This document shows, piece by piece, positions 49,501-60,286 of a stretch of DNA of 64,000 nt; positions within the stretch are counted from its first letter, which is position 1; the number at the start of each line of letters is the position of its first letter. A model generated the notes under the pieces. The model worked only from the letters and a program-made list of their open reading frames with translations. It was not told the DNA's origin and ran no database searches. The DNA comes from Nymphaea colorata (lineage: Eukaryota; Streptophyta; Magnoliopsida; Nymphaeales; Nymphaeaceae), in assembly GCF_008831285.2 (NCBI RefSeq), contig NC_045142.1, positions 501,001 through 565,000 of the forward strand. Direction: 5' to 3'. The position numbers and the translations under genes were made by a program.

Positions 49501-50558
49501 TTTTTTGCAAAGGATCAAAGAGGACTCCAGGGATCGCAGACAGCTGGAAGCGTGGACCGCGTGGTTATCTTCAGACTTCAGGTTATCTTTCAGACCTTTC
49601 TCCTTGCGTTTATGTGCCTCTAGTACAGTGCTAAGTAGGCAATCGATACTTATTATCAAACTTCATACTAAAGAAGATCCTGCCTTTCTTATGATACAGT
49701 CACAACCATCTTTATTTTTCCTGGCTTTGGCATTCTTGTGAAGTCTCAAGATCTTCATCTTCCCCATCTTAGATCACATTAGTTTTCCTGTTAATATACT
49801 ACAGTGAATAAGAAAATATTCTTTCTTGCTAGGTGTGGTTTCGCTTTCCTCCAGTTGCTAAACTTAAAAAGAAACTGCCTACTTAACAACTACAATTGAA
49901 CTACTCATGCTGAATCTTTTAAAAGCATTTGATGAGAAAAATAGTCTTAGAATACGTGTTCCTGCACGCATGCTCCAGGAACACCATGTACACTATGTTT
50001 TTTTCTTCTTCTTCTTTATTTTCTTTATCTTAACCCACTATTGAAGCACTGCTCGAGATCTAAATTTTCCTACCTGAAACATCCTTTACATGTGTCTTAT
50101 TGTCTAGAGCATTGACGGTGCTCGGCGTCGGTTACTATATAATTTTTTACTCTGTTGTGGCAGCCCCAATGTCAGTAGAGTTCAAAATTGACAGTGTCAC
50201 AGGAAAGAATATTTTCTTAAGTCATTATAGTATACTGCCAGGGAAATAAAAAACGATTTAAGATGAGGAAGATGAAGATCTTGAGAGTTGAGACTTCACA
50301 AGAATACTGAAGACAGGAAAAATTAGTGACTTTAACAAAGAAAAACCCAGATTGGAGATTATATGGTCATCTACAAGTGGAAATAGACTCAAGAAGGGCA
50401 TTAGTTTATGCTACCAGAGGCACCTTGGGTACTAAAGACAACCTCGTTTAACTTGGATGTATCATATTGTATGTTATTGTTCTTGTAATTGGAAGTTATT
50501 GTTATCATTCAAAGAAAATACAACCTTGTCCTTGTCTTGATTGCCAGAAAATGGACTA

Positions 50559-50630
<72 letters not shown>
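50559..50630. repeat. (CT)n(TA)n microsatellite
   Basis: About 11 CT units followed by about 22 TA units. Confidence 0.9.
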
Positions 50631-50631
<1 letters not shown>

Positions 50632-50835
50632 ATGATGAGACCATTATATTTAAATTTTCTATCTGCATTTCTTAATTGTATTAAACATCTATTGCAAAAG
50701 TGGAAGTTCGTGATGAACTCCTCTGCCGTCAAGTTCATCTGATTTGGCTAGTCGGATTCAGTTCCGTGATGCCACTTCTTCTTCTTCTTCACTCGGCAAG
50801 ATGATGCAAACGGTGGTGAGGAGTTGCTGCCCATT

Positions 50836-51004
50836 AGCGGAGCCTTTTTTTTTTTGTAAGAGCATTCATTCAATATCTTTAATTTGTTTAGAACATTTAT
50901 ATGTATAAAAATCAAATATATCAAAATATTAACATAATATTAAACTAACTTTGTGAAGTTGGTGTGTGCAACTTCCACACCAGCCACCATGTGGCTCTGC
51001 CACT
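50836..51004. mobile_element. Possible small element with GGAGCC / GGCTCTGCC ends
   Basis: The ends are roughly inverted (AGCGGAGCC against GGCTCTGCC). Related pieces are at 5069-5112 and 61135-61280, all with a GTGTGGGCA- or CCACACCAGCC-like block near one end. No coding sequence. Ends are approximate. Confidence 0.35.
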
Positions 51005-51714
51005 GGAACACTCTCTTCTTGATTTGGAGCCCAAAAGGCTGATAATTTGTAGTTGTAGGTGCGTTGATAATTTGTAGTTGTAGGTGCATGGTATCCGGAG
51101 TAGGGTTATGCCTACGAGAAAGAAAGTGCTACGTTTGGAAGAAACTGTTTGCAGGTTGTGTCATTAATGCATCAAAATTCAAAACTATATATATCATCCT
51201 ATAGAAATGTTGAATAGATGAAAGCATGTTGGTGGATCATTCATGTGACAGTTCCTTCTGTTTAATTAAGTTTGCCGTTTTTCAGTCTGTGCTCATAAGA
51301 CAAAAAGAGATTATTGTTGGGTTGCTTTAACAAGGGTGCCACATGTTCGGGGGAGTGAGTTGCGTGCAACATATATTCGCAGTAAGAGATGGTATATTTT
51401 GGTGATTTTTATTTTTGTCTTTACAAAAAGTTTTGCTTTTCAATGTGAACTGAGGGTATTTTGATCATTAACAGTCTTAATGAGGTTCCCACGTTCGGCC
51501 CCAACATGGCTTGTATCCAGCCTTTCTCAAGTGAGAGAGAGGGATTTAAGATGTTGTAAGACGCATGAAATATGTACTACTTATCAATGTGCGTCATCAA
51601 GCAGCATGTGCATCTCTTAGAGCAGTCCATACTTCATAAGAAGTTTCGAGTCCAATCACTTGAGAAGGACAGATTCAGACAAAATGATATAATCCAGCCT
51701 AAAAGTACTCATGA

Positions 51715-52490
51715 CTACTTAGGTGAAACAAGTTCCTCAATCCATGAACGTCACTAATAGAGACGCTTTATTTCATACTTTGAAGCATGACATATTTTTC
51801 CCTAAAGTCGAGAAGACGATAAAGCTGCAAGTAAAATTGATTGAATATTTGCCTCCGTTGTCAAGAGAAAATGAGAAGTCGCTTTCTTGGGCCTCGACTA
51901 TTTGAACTTCTTCTTCACACCGATGCCATGATCCATAACAGATTGGATCACAATATGAAGCTGCCCTTCCAGCTTTTCCCCCTTCCCCAGCGTATACACC
52001 ACATTATGGCATGCATATGATCAGCAATGTCCTGCTGAGAACTAATCCCACTACAACGTAGGCATTGGAGTCCCTCGTAGAGGCTAAATCATGCTTCATA
52101 CCCTTCGAAATTGAGTGCGTGAAGACGACCACCTTGCTTGCCATTTTGCGAGCGATGCAAGCGCAGATAAAGTTCTTCTAAATGAAGGTATCCAAGGAAA
52201 ATAACTCCATGTAAGGGTCAATCAATTGATTGTAGGACGGCTTCCTCGGTTTCTTCACCATCAATATTTCTTCCAACAGTGCCCCATCTCGAGGTCCCAC
52301 TCTGGGCTTCTCCACTTCTTCCCTTCTTTCTCTTATATTCTCGTATATGGGGATCGATGGCCGTCTCCTTTCTTCTCTTCCGCTGCAGGACTTGTTCCTG
52401 CAGTGAAACTCCAAGTGGTACTCCTCAAACTCGCGAGATTCACAATCGAGCTTGTAGAAGAGGCTGCCATGGAGATGCATGCATGCCTTT
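51715..52490 (-). pseudogene. Truncated duplicate of the uL18 gene
   Basis: Direct duplicate of 46975-47740, including 3' flank. The minus strand reads HLHGSLFYKLDCESREFEEY, then KPSYNQLIDPYMELFSLDTF followed by a stop at 52178-52180. Past the stop, KVVVFTHSISKGMKHDLAST and RDSNAYVVVG still align with the intact gene, followed by frameshifts. The transit peptide and first third are missing; the copy begins abruptly at about 52490. A 9-bp-scale insertion gives extra residues near CRNKSCSG. Not functional as a ribosomal protein. Confidence 0.88.
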
Positions 52491-53079
52491 TGGGCTGGCG
52501 GTTTCATGGTTGTCTTGTCGGGCCTTTTGATTATTTGGCTCCGCTCTTCACCCCATGTCATGACTTTGGCTTGCTTCCTTCATGTTGACCACATTAATGT
52601 ACCACAATCTCCAATCTCACAAAAATGGCAAAATGCCCATAAAAATGACCGAATGGCCTTAGGAAGGGCCTAAGCAGTAAACACTGAACTCTGGCTCCTC
52701 TTATGAGAGGGCAGCGTTGACTTTTCATCTTAAGGGTCGATTTGATCACTTCAGCACTCGAGCTCAGAGTTCAGCGCTCGGGCCGTCGACGACTCTCAAT
52801 TGTATTAGTATGCCTGTAGCTTTGACTTGCACATGGATTGCCATTGGAGGGAATCAAATTATCCGCATCCATCTCATTAGGATATTGTACAATGAGTCCA
52901 GCAAAATCGGCCCCAGTGTGAAGCGTGAAAGAAAAATAGAGATTCTTAACGTTTTTCTTCATTTTTTTTTTTTAATATTTTGGGAGGAAGCCAATGTGGG
53001 TGAGAGGGACTTTGTGGCTCGCTCGCTCACCATAAAACTCCCTCGAATCATTCCCGCAACCCACAAGGTCTTGGGACAA
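52491..53079. other. Intergenic between uL18 pseudogene and copia element
   Basis: No gene. A plus frame at 52717-53112 has no recognisable domain. Confidence 0.45.
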
Positions 53080-53170
53080 AGTCACGGTTGCAAAGGTCGG
53101 GCTCCACAATGATTTGAACCATGGAGTAGCAGCCTACCAGCCACTGGTCCAACCAGTTATATCACATCGC
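53080..53170 (-). repeat. Possible tRNA-derived SINE fragment
   Basis: The minus strand contains GGTTCAAATC, an exact core of a Pol III B box, about 30-50 bp downstream of TGGCTGGTAGGC / TAACTGGTTGG, which resembles an A box. It could be a SINE head or a degenerate tRNA relic. No cloverleaf could be completed. Confidence 0.35.
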
Positions 53171-53219
53171 TCAAGGCATACATTATTAAGAACTTCACTT
53201 GCAGAAGGATATATACAAT

Positions 53220-53224
53220 TTAAG
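53220..53224. other. Target-site duplication TTAAG (left)
   Basis: A 5-bp direct repeat flanking the copia element; the partner is 58155-58159. Confidence 0.85.
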
Positions 53225-53472
53225 TGTGAAATGTTTTACTCATGAGGATTGACACGTTGAGGGAGAACAAGAAAAAAACATTAAATGAACAGATTTTTAT
53301 TGTTTACTAGAAATCAAGAAAATATATACAACAATTTTTACAACGGTAAATAGTGAGCCCTCCTTTCTTCACGTGACAAAAGTTTCTAAAATAATTCTGA
53401 TATTTGAGGCAAGTTGAGATGAACGTTGAAATGGGCATTGGATGAATAGCCGTTGAGGTATTTCCTTTAACA
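53225..53472 (-). repeat. Copia 3' LTR (248 bp)
   Basis: Begins TGTGAAATG and ends TTTAACA (TG...CA). It aligns with 57930-58154 except for about a dozen substitutions and a 24-bp segment near 53376-53400 absent from the other LTR. Confidence 0.95.
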
Positions 53473-53483
53473 CTCTCCCTTCA
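53473..53483 (-). other. Polypurine tract
   Basis: On the minus strand, GAAGGGAGAG lies directly before the 3' LTR, as required for plus-strand DNA priming. Confidence 0.8.
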
Positions 53484-53499
53484 AACAGGTGTCAATCTT

Positions 53500-54808
53500 A
53501 GATTGACGACACCAAGTTTGAACAATAGATCATGAAAACCTTTTTTTCCTAATGCTTTAGTGAATAATTCTGTTAGTTGGTCTTTGCTTCAAATGTAGCA
53601 TATGTGTATCGTCCCCTGAAGCCATTTTTCTCATACGATATGACAATCTAGTTCAATATGTTTTGTGCGCTCATGAAAAACTGGATTTGCAGCTATATGT
53701 AATGCTTTAGTGAATAAATCTGCTAGTTGACTAACTCCAAAGATTCCAACTTCATTAAAACCACAAACCAAGTAATGACTCAATAGATATCTTAACCATG
53801 TTATTTCGTATACCATATTAGCCATGGATCTGTATTCAGCTTCAGCAGAGGATCGTGACACTGTCTGTTGTTTCTTTGACTTCCAAGTTATGGGAACTGG
53901 CCCTAGAAATATGCAATAACCAGTGACAGATCGTCGCAATTAATGGCAGGTAGCCCAATCTGAATCACAAAATGTACTTAACTGCATATTATTCTCTTTA
54001 CTCATTAGAATGCCTTGACCTGTATTCTTCTTGAGATATCGAATCACTCGAAATGCCGCCTGTAGGTGAGGTATGCGTGGTTGTTGCATGAACCTTCTTA
54101 GGACGTGCACAACATATTGTATATCTGGGCATGTAATGCTGAGATAGATTAGTCTTCCAATAAGCCGCTGATATTGTGTTGGGTCCTTGATTAGTCTCCA
54201 TGATCTTCATCCAACCCATGCTTTTGTTTCATTGGCGTTTCTACTGGTTTTGCTTTCAAAAGACATGTTTCATGAATAATATCTACAACATATTTTTGTT
54301 GTGAGAGATATATACCTTTTGAAGAACAGACAATTTCAATTCCCAAAAAATATTTAGGTTTGCCTAAATCCTTCATGTGAATTTTTTTACATAGAAATGA
54401 TTTGAAGTTATCAATTTCGTCCTGTACATTTCCTGCAATTATCAAATCATCAACGTATACCAGAATAGCAAGAAAGATTTTATCACGCTTGAATGTGAAT
54501 AAAGAGTGATCAGCTTTAGATTGCATAAATCCATAATCTTCGAGAGCAGTTGAAAGCTTATGAAACCAATTTCTTGAAGATTGTTTTAAACCGTAAAGAG
54601 ATTTATGTAATTTACATACCTGATTCTTCCCTTGTTTGACATACCCTTGAGGTATTTGCATGTAAACATCCTCATGTAGGTCGCCATGTAGAAAAGCATT
54701 ATTGACGTCCATTTGGCACATGATCCAATCTTGATTAGCTGCTATAGTAAAAAGAGTACGTACCGTGACCATTTTTGCGACCAGAGCAAATGTTTCATTA
54801 TAGTCCAA
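53500..54808 (-). pseudogene. Copia reverse transcriptase and RNase H segments
   Basis: The 54808-54191 frame begins YNETFALVAKMVTVRTLF and has MDVNNAFLHGDL and the catalytic YVDD at about 54446-54457. A frameshift near 54190 follows; the next part (RLIGRLIYLSITCPDI) is in another frame. RNase H (53939-53631) starts RRSVTGYCIFLG and has SRSSAEAEYRSM. Just after it, QLADLFTKAL, normally near the C-terminus, is fused to HIAANPVFHERTKHIELDCH, and a second, similar ELFTKALG occurs further on at about 53550. A stop (53940) precedes the RNase H frame. Confidence 0.9.
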
Positions 54809-54814
54809 TCCTTC

Positions 54815-56423
54815 TTATTGAGCGTATCCTTTGGCCACCAGCCTAGCCTTGTAACGTTCTATGGATCCATCTGATTTTAGTTTAATATTATAAACCCATT
54901 TGCACCCGATTGGCTTCGCCCCTATTGGAACTGATGTAATAGTCCAAGCCATGTTTTCTTGTAAGACACGAATCTCGCTATCCATGGCATCTCTCCATTC
55001 TTTATGTTGGGCTGCTTCTTCAAAGGTTTTTGGTTGAGACTTGAAAACGAGAGATGTGAGAAAGGCAAAATGATTACTGGAGAAGCGATGAAAAGAAATA
55101 AAATCTCTTATAGGATACCTCATTCCTTTTTGCTGACCTGATTTGGAGATGTCGTTGGTTGAGGGTGAGATAAGAAATGAACATTGGAAAACTTTTAACC
55201 AGACCGTAGGTTTTCTTACACGAGTAGATATCCTAGGTGAATCTGGATCTGGATCTGGATCAAACAAGGATAGGTTGGGTTCATTTGTATCTAAGCGCTC
55301 CTCATTTGTTTGTTCGACTTGTACATGTTGTTTTTGTGTAGGAGGCGAAATATTGGTTCCTAGGTCAATGTGTTCAAGATTAAGGGGGGTAGTAAGAGAC
55401 ATTTCATTCCTCGTACCTTGTGTGGGATAAATATGTAGATCATATGGAATGGGTAAAACAATACATTTTTCACCAAAATTTTTATTTTGAAAAAGGAAAA
55501 CATTTTCATGAAAGATTACATCAAGACTAACAAGCACCTTATGTGTCTCAAGATCATACAATTTATAGGCTTTTTGTCCTTCAAGGTACCCAATGAAAAT
55601 GCACTTAGTCGCTCTAGAATCAAATTTGTCTTTGTTTTGGTATGTGTTCGTGGCATAACACAATGATCCAAAAACTCTAAGATGTTTGATGTTTGGCTTT
55701 CTTCCAAATAATATTTCAAAAGGAGACTTTTCATTAAATTTTGATGATAGTATGCGATTTATTAGATAGGTGGCTGTCAAAACACATTCACCAAAAAAAT
55801 GCAAAGGTAAATTAGATTTAAAACATAAGACCCTTGCAATTTCAAGAAAGTGGTGGTGTTTACGTTCCACTACACCATTTTGTTATGGAGTAGCCACACA
55901 ACTATGTTGATGAGTGTACCTTGTTTTTGTAAAAAATCTTTCATTTCATATGAAAAAAATTCAGTCTCATTATCTGTTCGTAAAGATTTAATTTGACAAT
56001 TAGACTGTGTTTTAATCAAAGTAAAAAATTTTTGATAAGGTGTAATGTTTCATATTTATGTTGCATTAAAAAAATCCAAGTGGCACGAGAGTAATCATCT
56101 ACAATGCTAAGAAAATAATGTGCACCAGAAATAGTAGATTAAGCATAAGGACCCCAAATATCACAAAGAATTAAATCAAAATGATGCAAAGTAGATATTT
56201 TACTTAAACCAAACTTAAGTCGAGTTTGTTTTGCTCGATGTCAAGCATCACAAATATAATCATTATTCAAGTCAAAGTTTAAATCTAAATAATTGTTCAC
56301 TAACTTTAAGCAAGAATGCGAAAGGTGACCTAATCTTTTATGCCAAAGTTCATGAGTAGAAACGGCAAGACAAGCTTGAACACATGTTGGTCTTTGTTGA
56401 AGAACATATAGTCCACCTTTCAC
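54815..56423 (-). pseudogene. Copia integrase and start of reverse transcriptase
   Basis: GAG-pre-integrase motif HELWHKRLGHLSHSCLKL (56423-56241) is followed by a frame-broken integrase core. The 55870-54815 frame carries integrase C-terminal parts (PFEILFGRKPNIKHLRVFGS, KCIFIGY) and the RT beginning GCKWVYNIKLKSDGSIERYK. It ends in a TAA (54812-54814), where a Gln codon is usual before EGLDYNETF. Integrase inserts element DNA; this copy cannot make it intact. Confidence 0.88.
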
Positions 56424-56429
56424 CTCACC

Positions 56430-56822
56430 CTACCCAATCGTCATCTTCGATTCTAGGTCTTGAATAATACAATGACCAGGTAAAGGGGTTATTGAACAAT
56501 TTAAACTTTTAGTTAGTTCGCTAATTGAAAGTAAATTAGCTTTAAAGGATGGAATGCATAAAACATCATTAGCTTCAAACGAAGGCAGTGATAGTTTACC
56601 CACCTGATGGACTGGAATTGTTTTTCCATTTGGTAATGTCACGAGAACATTGCATGATTTTAAGTTTTGAAGTATATTTTCATCAGCACATATATGTCGA
56701 CTCGCTCCCGAGTCAATAATCCAAGTAAAAGATTGAGTGTTAATAGAACAAACATTACCTCCATGAGCTGCATTACTTGCAGAGTTTATATTGGTATGCT
56801 GGTTCTTCACCAAGGACAGCAA
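56430..56822 (-). pseudogene. Copia protease segment
   Basis: The frame contains FTWIIDSGASRHICAD at about 56685-56730, with the catalytic Asp-Ser-Gly of the retrotransposon aspartic protease. The stop at 56430 separates it from the integrase region. Confidence 0.88.
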
Positions 56823-56917
56823 TTTGTGATATTCTTCAAGTGTAAATACTAGAGCAAAACCTTTAGTATCTAATCCTCTACAACCTAGACCCCCAACACC
56901 ATCAAAGGGAGTCGATT

Positions 56918-57916
56918 TTACATTTGAGATACATTAGCTGCAATATGCGGTTTAAAATTAGGATCATAAAATCGATGCCCTGGAGGGTACCCAATGAGTT
57001 TGAAACATTTTTCTTTAATATGTCCAATTCCTCGGCAATGGATACAAACAGGCTGATTTTGTCGTCCTCCTTTGTTTCTATATAATCCACCATGGTTAGC
57101 ATCATGACTGATTTGTTTAACATGCTCACTTTGTTTGACTGGCAAGGCTGCAGTCCTTCCACTAGTTGAACCAAAAAACCCTACCTCACGCTGTTTTTCT
57201 TCTTGGAGGACCATCGCATAAACTTTGTTGACATTGGGAAGGGGATCAAGAAGTAAAATCTAGCCTCTAACAGCATTATAAGAATCATTGAGACCCATTA
57301 GGAATTTGATAACATGTTCCCTTTAGATTTGTTCCGAATACGATTTCATGGCCCCACAAGAACACATGGGAATGAGAGAATATGAACTAAGCTCGTCCCA
57401 AAGAGCTTTTAATTTGGTATAATATAATACAACAGTCATAGTATCTTGTTGTAGATGACTAATAGCACTCTAGATTTGATAGATCCGAGGGGCGAGACTT
57501 TGAGAAAATCGTTCTCGCAAATCTTCCCAGACCTTTCTAGCATTAGTCGAATAAATAACACTCTCTACAATATCTTTGTTGACTGAATTTAAGATCCAAG
57601 AAAGTATCATATTGTTGGACCGAACCCATAGATAATAGCTCGGATCATCCTTTTCTGGTTCCTTGATAGAACCATCAATGAAACCAATTTTATTTTTTGT
57701 TGAAAGAGCTATCAACATGGCTCTACTGCACGTCCCATAATTTTCCCCATTAAAATGTTGTGAAACCAAGACATTTCCAGGGTTGTCTGAATGGTGAATA
57801 AAGAAAGGGTTAGGCATCACATGGGACAGATCTGCGCCGCTGGGTTCAACATGGACGACATCATCCGCCTTTCGTCTATCACTGTTCTCATCAACTCCAC
57901 ATATCATTGTCTTCAT
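56918..57916 (-). pseudogene. Copia gag, broken
   Basis: The start at 57916 overlaps the end of the primer-binding region. The N-terminal part (57916-57470) has SQHFNGENYGTCSRAMLIAL, KIGFIDGSIKEP and WILNSVNKDI, typical of the plant copia gag domain, and ends in a stop. Further stops occur before the frame at 57214-56918, which carries the zinc knuckle CIHCRGIGHIKEKC at 57005-57046 (C-X2-C-X4-H-X4-C). Gag would form the particle and bind RNA. Confidence 0.9.
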
Positions 57917-57917
57917 T

Positions 57918-57929
57918 GCTCTGATACCA
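57918..57929 (-). other. Primer-binding site for initiator Met-tRNA
   Basis: The minus strand reads TGGTATCAGAGC immediately after the 5' LTR, complementary to the 3' end of plant initiator methionine tRNA. This is the standard copia primer site. Confidence 0.95.
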
Positions 57930-58154
57930 TGTGAAATGCTTTACTCATGAGGATTGACACGTTGAGGGAGAACAAGAAAGAAACATTAAATGGAAAGATT
58001 TTTATTGTTTACTAAAAATCAAGAAAATATATACAGTAATTTTTACAACGGTAAGGAGTGACCCTCCTTAAAATAATTCTGATATTTGAGGCAAGTTGAG
58101 ATGAACGTTGAAATGGGCGTTGGATGAATAGCCGTTGAGGTGCTTCCTTTAACA
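57930..58154 (-). repeat. Copia 5' LTR (225 bp)
   Basis: TGTGAAATG ... TTTAACA. It lacks 24 bp present in the other LTR and has a few substitutions. Confidence 0.95.
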
Positions 58155-58159
58155 TTAAG
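58155..58159. other. Target-site duplication TTAAG (right)
   Basis: Matches 53220-53224. Confidence 0.85.
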
Positions 58160-60017
58160 AGAGCAAGTAAAGACAAAAAGAACATGGTTTGCACCTTTAA
58201 CATGGTTTACAAAACTACAGTTTCATCTTTAATGGGACACAAAGTTCATTACTTTCGAATATGCTTAGATTGCTTCTCAAGAAGGCTGTGTAACTCTGCA
58301 TTATCCACCCAGTTTCGCAATACCACACAGTGGTGCTTGTCTGGTTGCTTTACTATATATCTAGAGATAAGAGGCTCAGGAGTCACTTAAGCCTCTATTC
58401 ATTGAAGACAACTAGGAAAGAAGGAAGATTCTAAATAGAGAAAGCGAAAGCCAAACTTGTGTTGTATCGATCATAGTCATGTCATCCTCCAAAATGAGAT
58501 TTTTCACAAAGTTCCATCAATAGAAAAGGCAAAGATTGCATAGTGTCACGCTTTTAAAGCAAGCTAAAGAGATTTCGAGATGTTTTCCCAAACTATGGTC
58601 TAGATTCATGTTGGTGACATCCATCCTAGACAAGGCAAGACTCAGATTTTCTTCTTTACTTAGATTCCAACTATAGTGATGGTCCCAGATCTGGCCGGCA
58701 ATGTGCCTAGACATGAATGACTTCTTGCAAGAGCCATGCATGAACTAAAAAGAATCCCCGAAGGTGTTGGCACGATAGATGGTGTGGGGACTGGTAGGCA
58801 TCAGTTTCCGTTCTCTATTGCAAAGTTGAAGCACAGGGGGAGAAGCCCTGAAGCGAGGAAAGTTTCAACCCTCACACGGTCCCACTCCCACTCATCTGAA
58901 TGCATGAACCAAAATGAAATTTCTGCCTCAGCAATGAGAAATCTTCGAGCAGGCATGGCAGCAATCAGTTCTGCTTCTCTCAATCCAAAGCAAAAATGAA
59001 AGTGAAGTAAAGAGATCAGAGGATGAACTTGTTTAGTGCATGATGAGGCACGCAAGCTACAGTTCATCTGCAGTGATTCATGGCACGAAAATCTCTTTAT
59101 GCAAAAGGTGAAAGGGCACTAGAAGACGAGAGAACATCAAACACAATAGTATCAATTGATAAGATCATGAAGTAGGTGATGAATACAAAGTTGGTGTATC
59201 ATATAAAGAGGAAAGATGTGGCATGCTTGAACTTTGTCCGTACTTAGAATGCTGGACCCCACCCACAAATTTTTGTCAATCCGATCAGATTCTCACAAGA
59301 AACGTATGAAGGATGCCCAAGTGCAGATTTTAATATTGAAATACCTAACTTATTATAGACCAGTACATCCTTGTGTGCGTCTGTACGTGCACGCACACAT
59401 GTGGATGTATTTCGAATGTATGCAAGTTTGGGTTAAGTAGAGATCCCTAGCAGTTTATTAGTAGATAAGTAATGTAGTAAATGTAATTCAAATACGTTTA
59501 TCAAATGTCAAGAAACTAAATCAGGTCATTTATCTTTTTAGGAATGTTCATAGATAATGACGAATAGCATTCCACATCTTAAATTAAAAAAACCAGAATT
59601 CATTTAAATAAGGGCCAGCAGGAACCTTGGCCGACCCACTCAAAAAGTTTTCTTTTTTTTAAAAAAAAGTAAATGTAAATTTAAAAAATCATTTTATCTT
59701 ATATAAAAATTTTGAAAAATTGTATTTCAGTTTCTGTTAAAATTTTGAAACTATAATTCGGCTTTTTCATGAAAAAATTCTAGCTCCACTCCTGCAGCTA
59801 AACTTAATGAATCATTCGTAGACTAATATGGTGTTGTACGTTCTTCATTCACTTTGATTGTTCACAACTAGGTTTCTATGCAATATTGATATAAGATGTG
59901 CAACACATATGGCAAGTCCTTTAGAGGGTGTTTGATTATTTTTGGATCGCATGGAAGGGGAATACCCAGTTCTCCTATTCCTTCAAATTATTGCAGTAAT
60001 AGGCCCGAACACTTTGA
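58160..60017. other. Intergenic; nothing recognised
   Basis: The stretch 58180-59080 is less AT-rich and has overlapping open frames on both strands (58736-58999 plus, 59067-58801 minus), but neither has a motif I know. The stretch 59615-59800 looks like a decayed repeat ending CTAGCTCCACTCCTG. Confidence 0.4.
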
Positions 60018-60286
60018 TAGGGATGCCAATTTAGATCCGACATCCGATCAGATTTGGACTCGGATTGAAGTAAATATTGATTGGATTGGTACAAATACAG
60101 TTTTAAATAAATGTCCTGTTTGGAGTCATATTCTGATTTTAATTTAGAAATTAGATTTAGATATGGTATGCTTTTTTTTCATCCAAATTCAAATATGAAA
60201 TTGAATCAAATATATAGATCTCCAAAAAAATAGATATGGTAAAAGTGTATATTTGATTCGAGTCCGAAACCCTTTGACATCCCTAC
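60018..60286. mobile_element. Small TIR element (MITE-like), copy 2
   Basis: Left end TA-GGGATGCCAA, right end TTGACATCCC-TA. The inverted ends differ by one base and are flanked by TA on both sides, consistent with a TA target duplication. The interior is rich in GATTTGG / CCAAATTC-type words on both strands and is non-coding. Same ends as 24323-24617. Confidence 0.6.

Larger units (their letters stand above)
49501..51714. other. Intergenic; microsatellite and small repeats
   Basis: Includes (CT)n(TA)n at 50559-50630, a 25-bp tandem duplication at 51041-51088 (GATAATTTGTAGTTGTAGGT), and an element-like segment at 50836-51004 that starts TTAGCGGAGCC and ends TGGCTCTGCCAC. No gene is seen. 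Confidence 0.5.
53225..58154 (-). mobile_element. Full-length Ty1/copia LTR retrotransposon, decayed
   Basis: About 4.93 kb, transcribed leftward: 5' LTR 58154-57930, primer-binding site 57929-57918, gag, protease, integrase, reverse transcriptase, RNase H, polypurine tract, 3' LTR 53472-53225. The order protease-integrase-RT-RNase H defines copia. TTAAG target duplications prove integration as a unit. Several stops and frameshifts break both gag and pol, so it is not autonomous. LTR differences of roughly 5% by eye suggest an insertion of some age. Confidence 0.96.

Noticed and set aside
50467-50742. Frames with long Tyr-Ile or Arg-Glu runs
   Set aside because: They are translations of the CT/TA microsatellite.
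55143-55430. Plus-strand frame inside the copia element
   Set aside because: It is antisense to the integrase/RT linker region of the element.
58736-59067. Opposing open frames downstream of the copia element
   Set aside because: No recognisable motif on either strand and no supporting splice or promoter signals.
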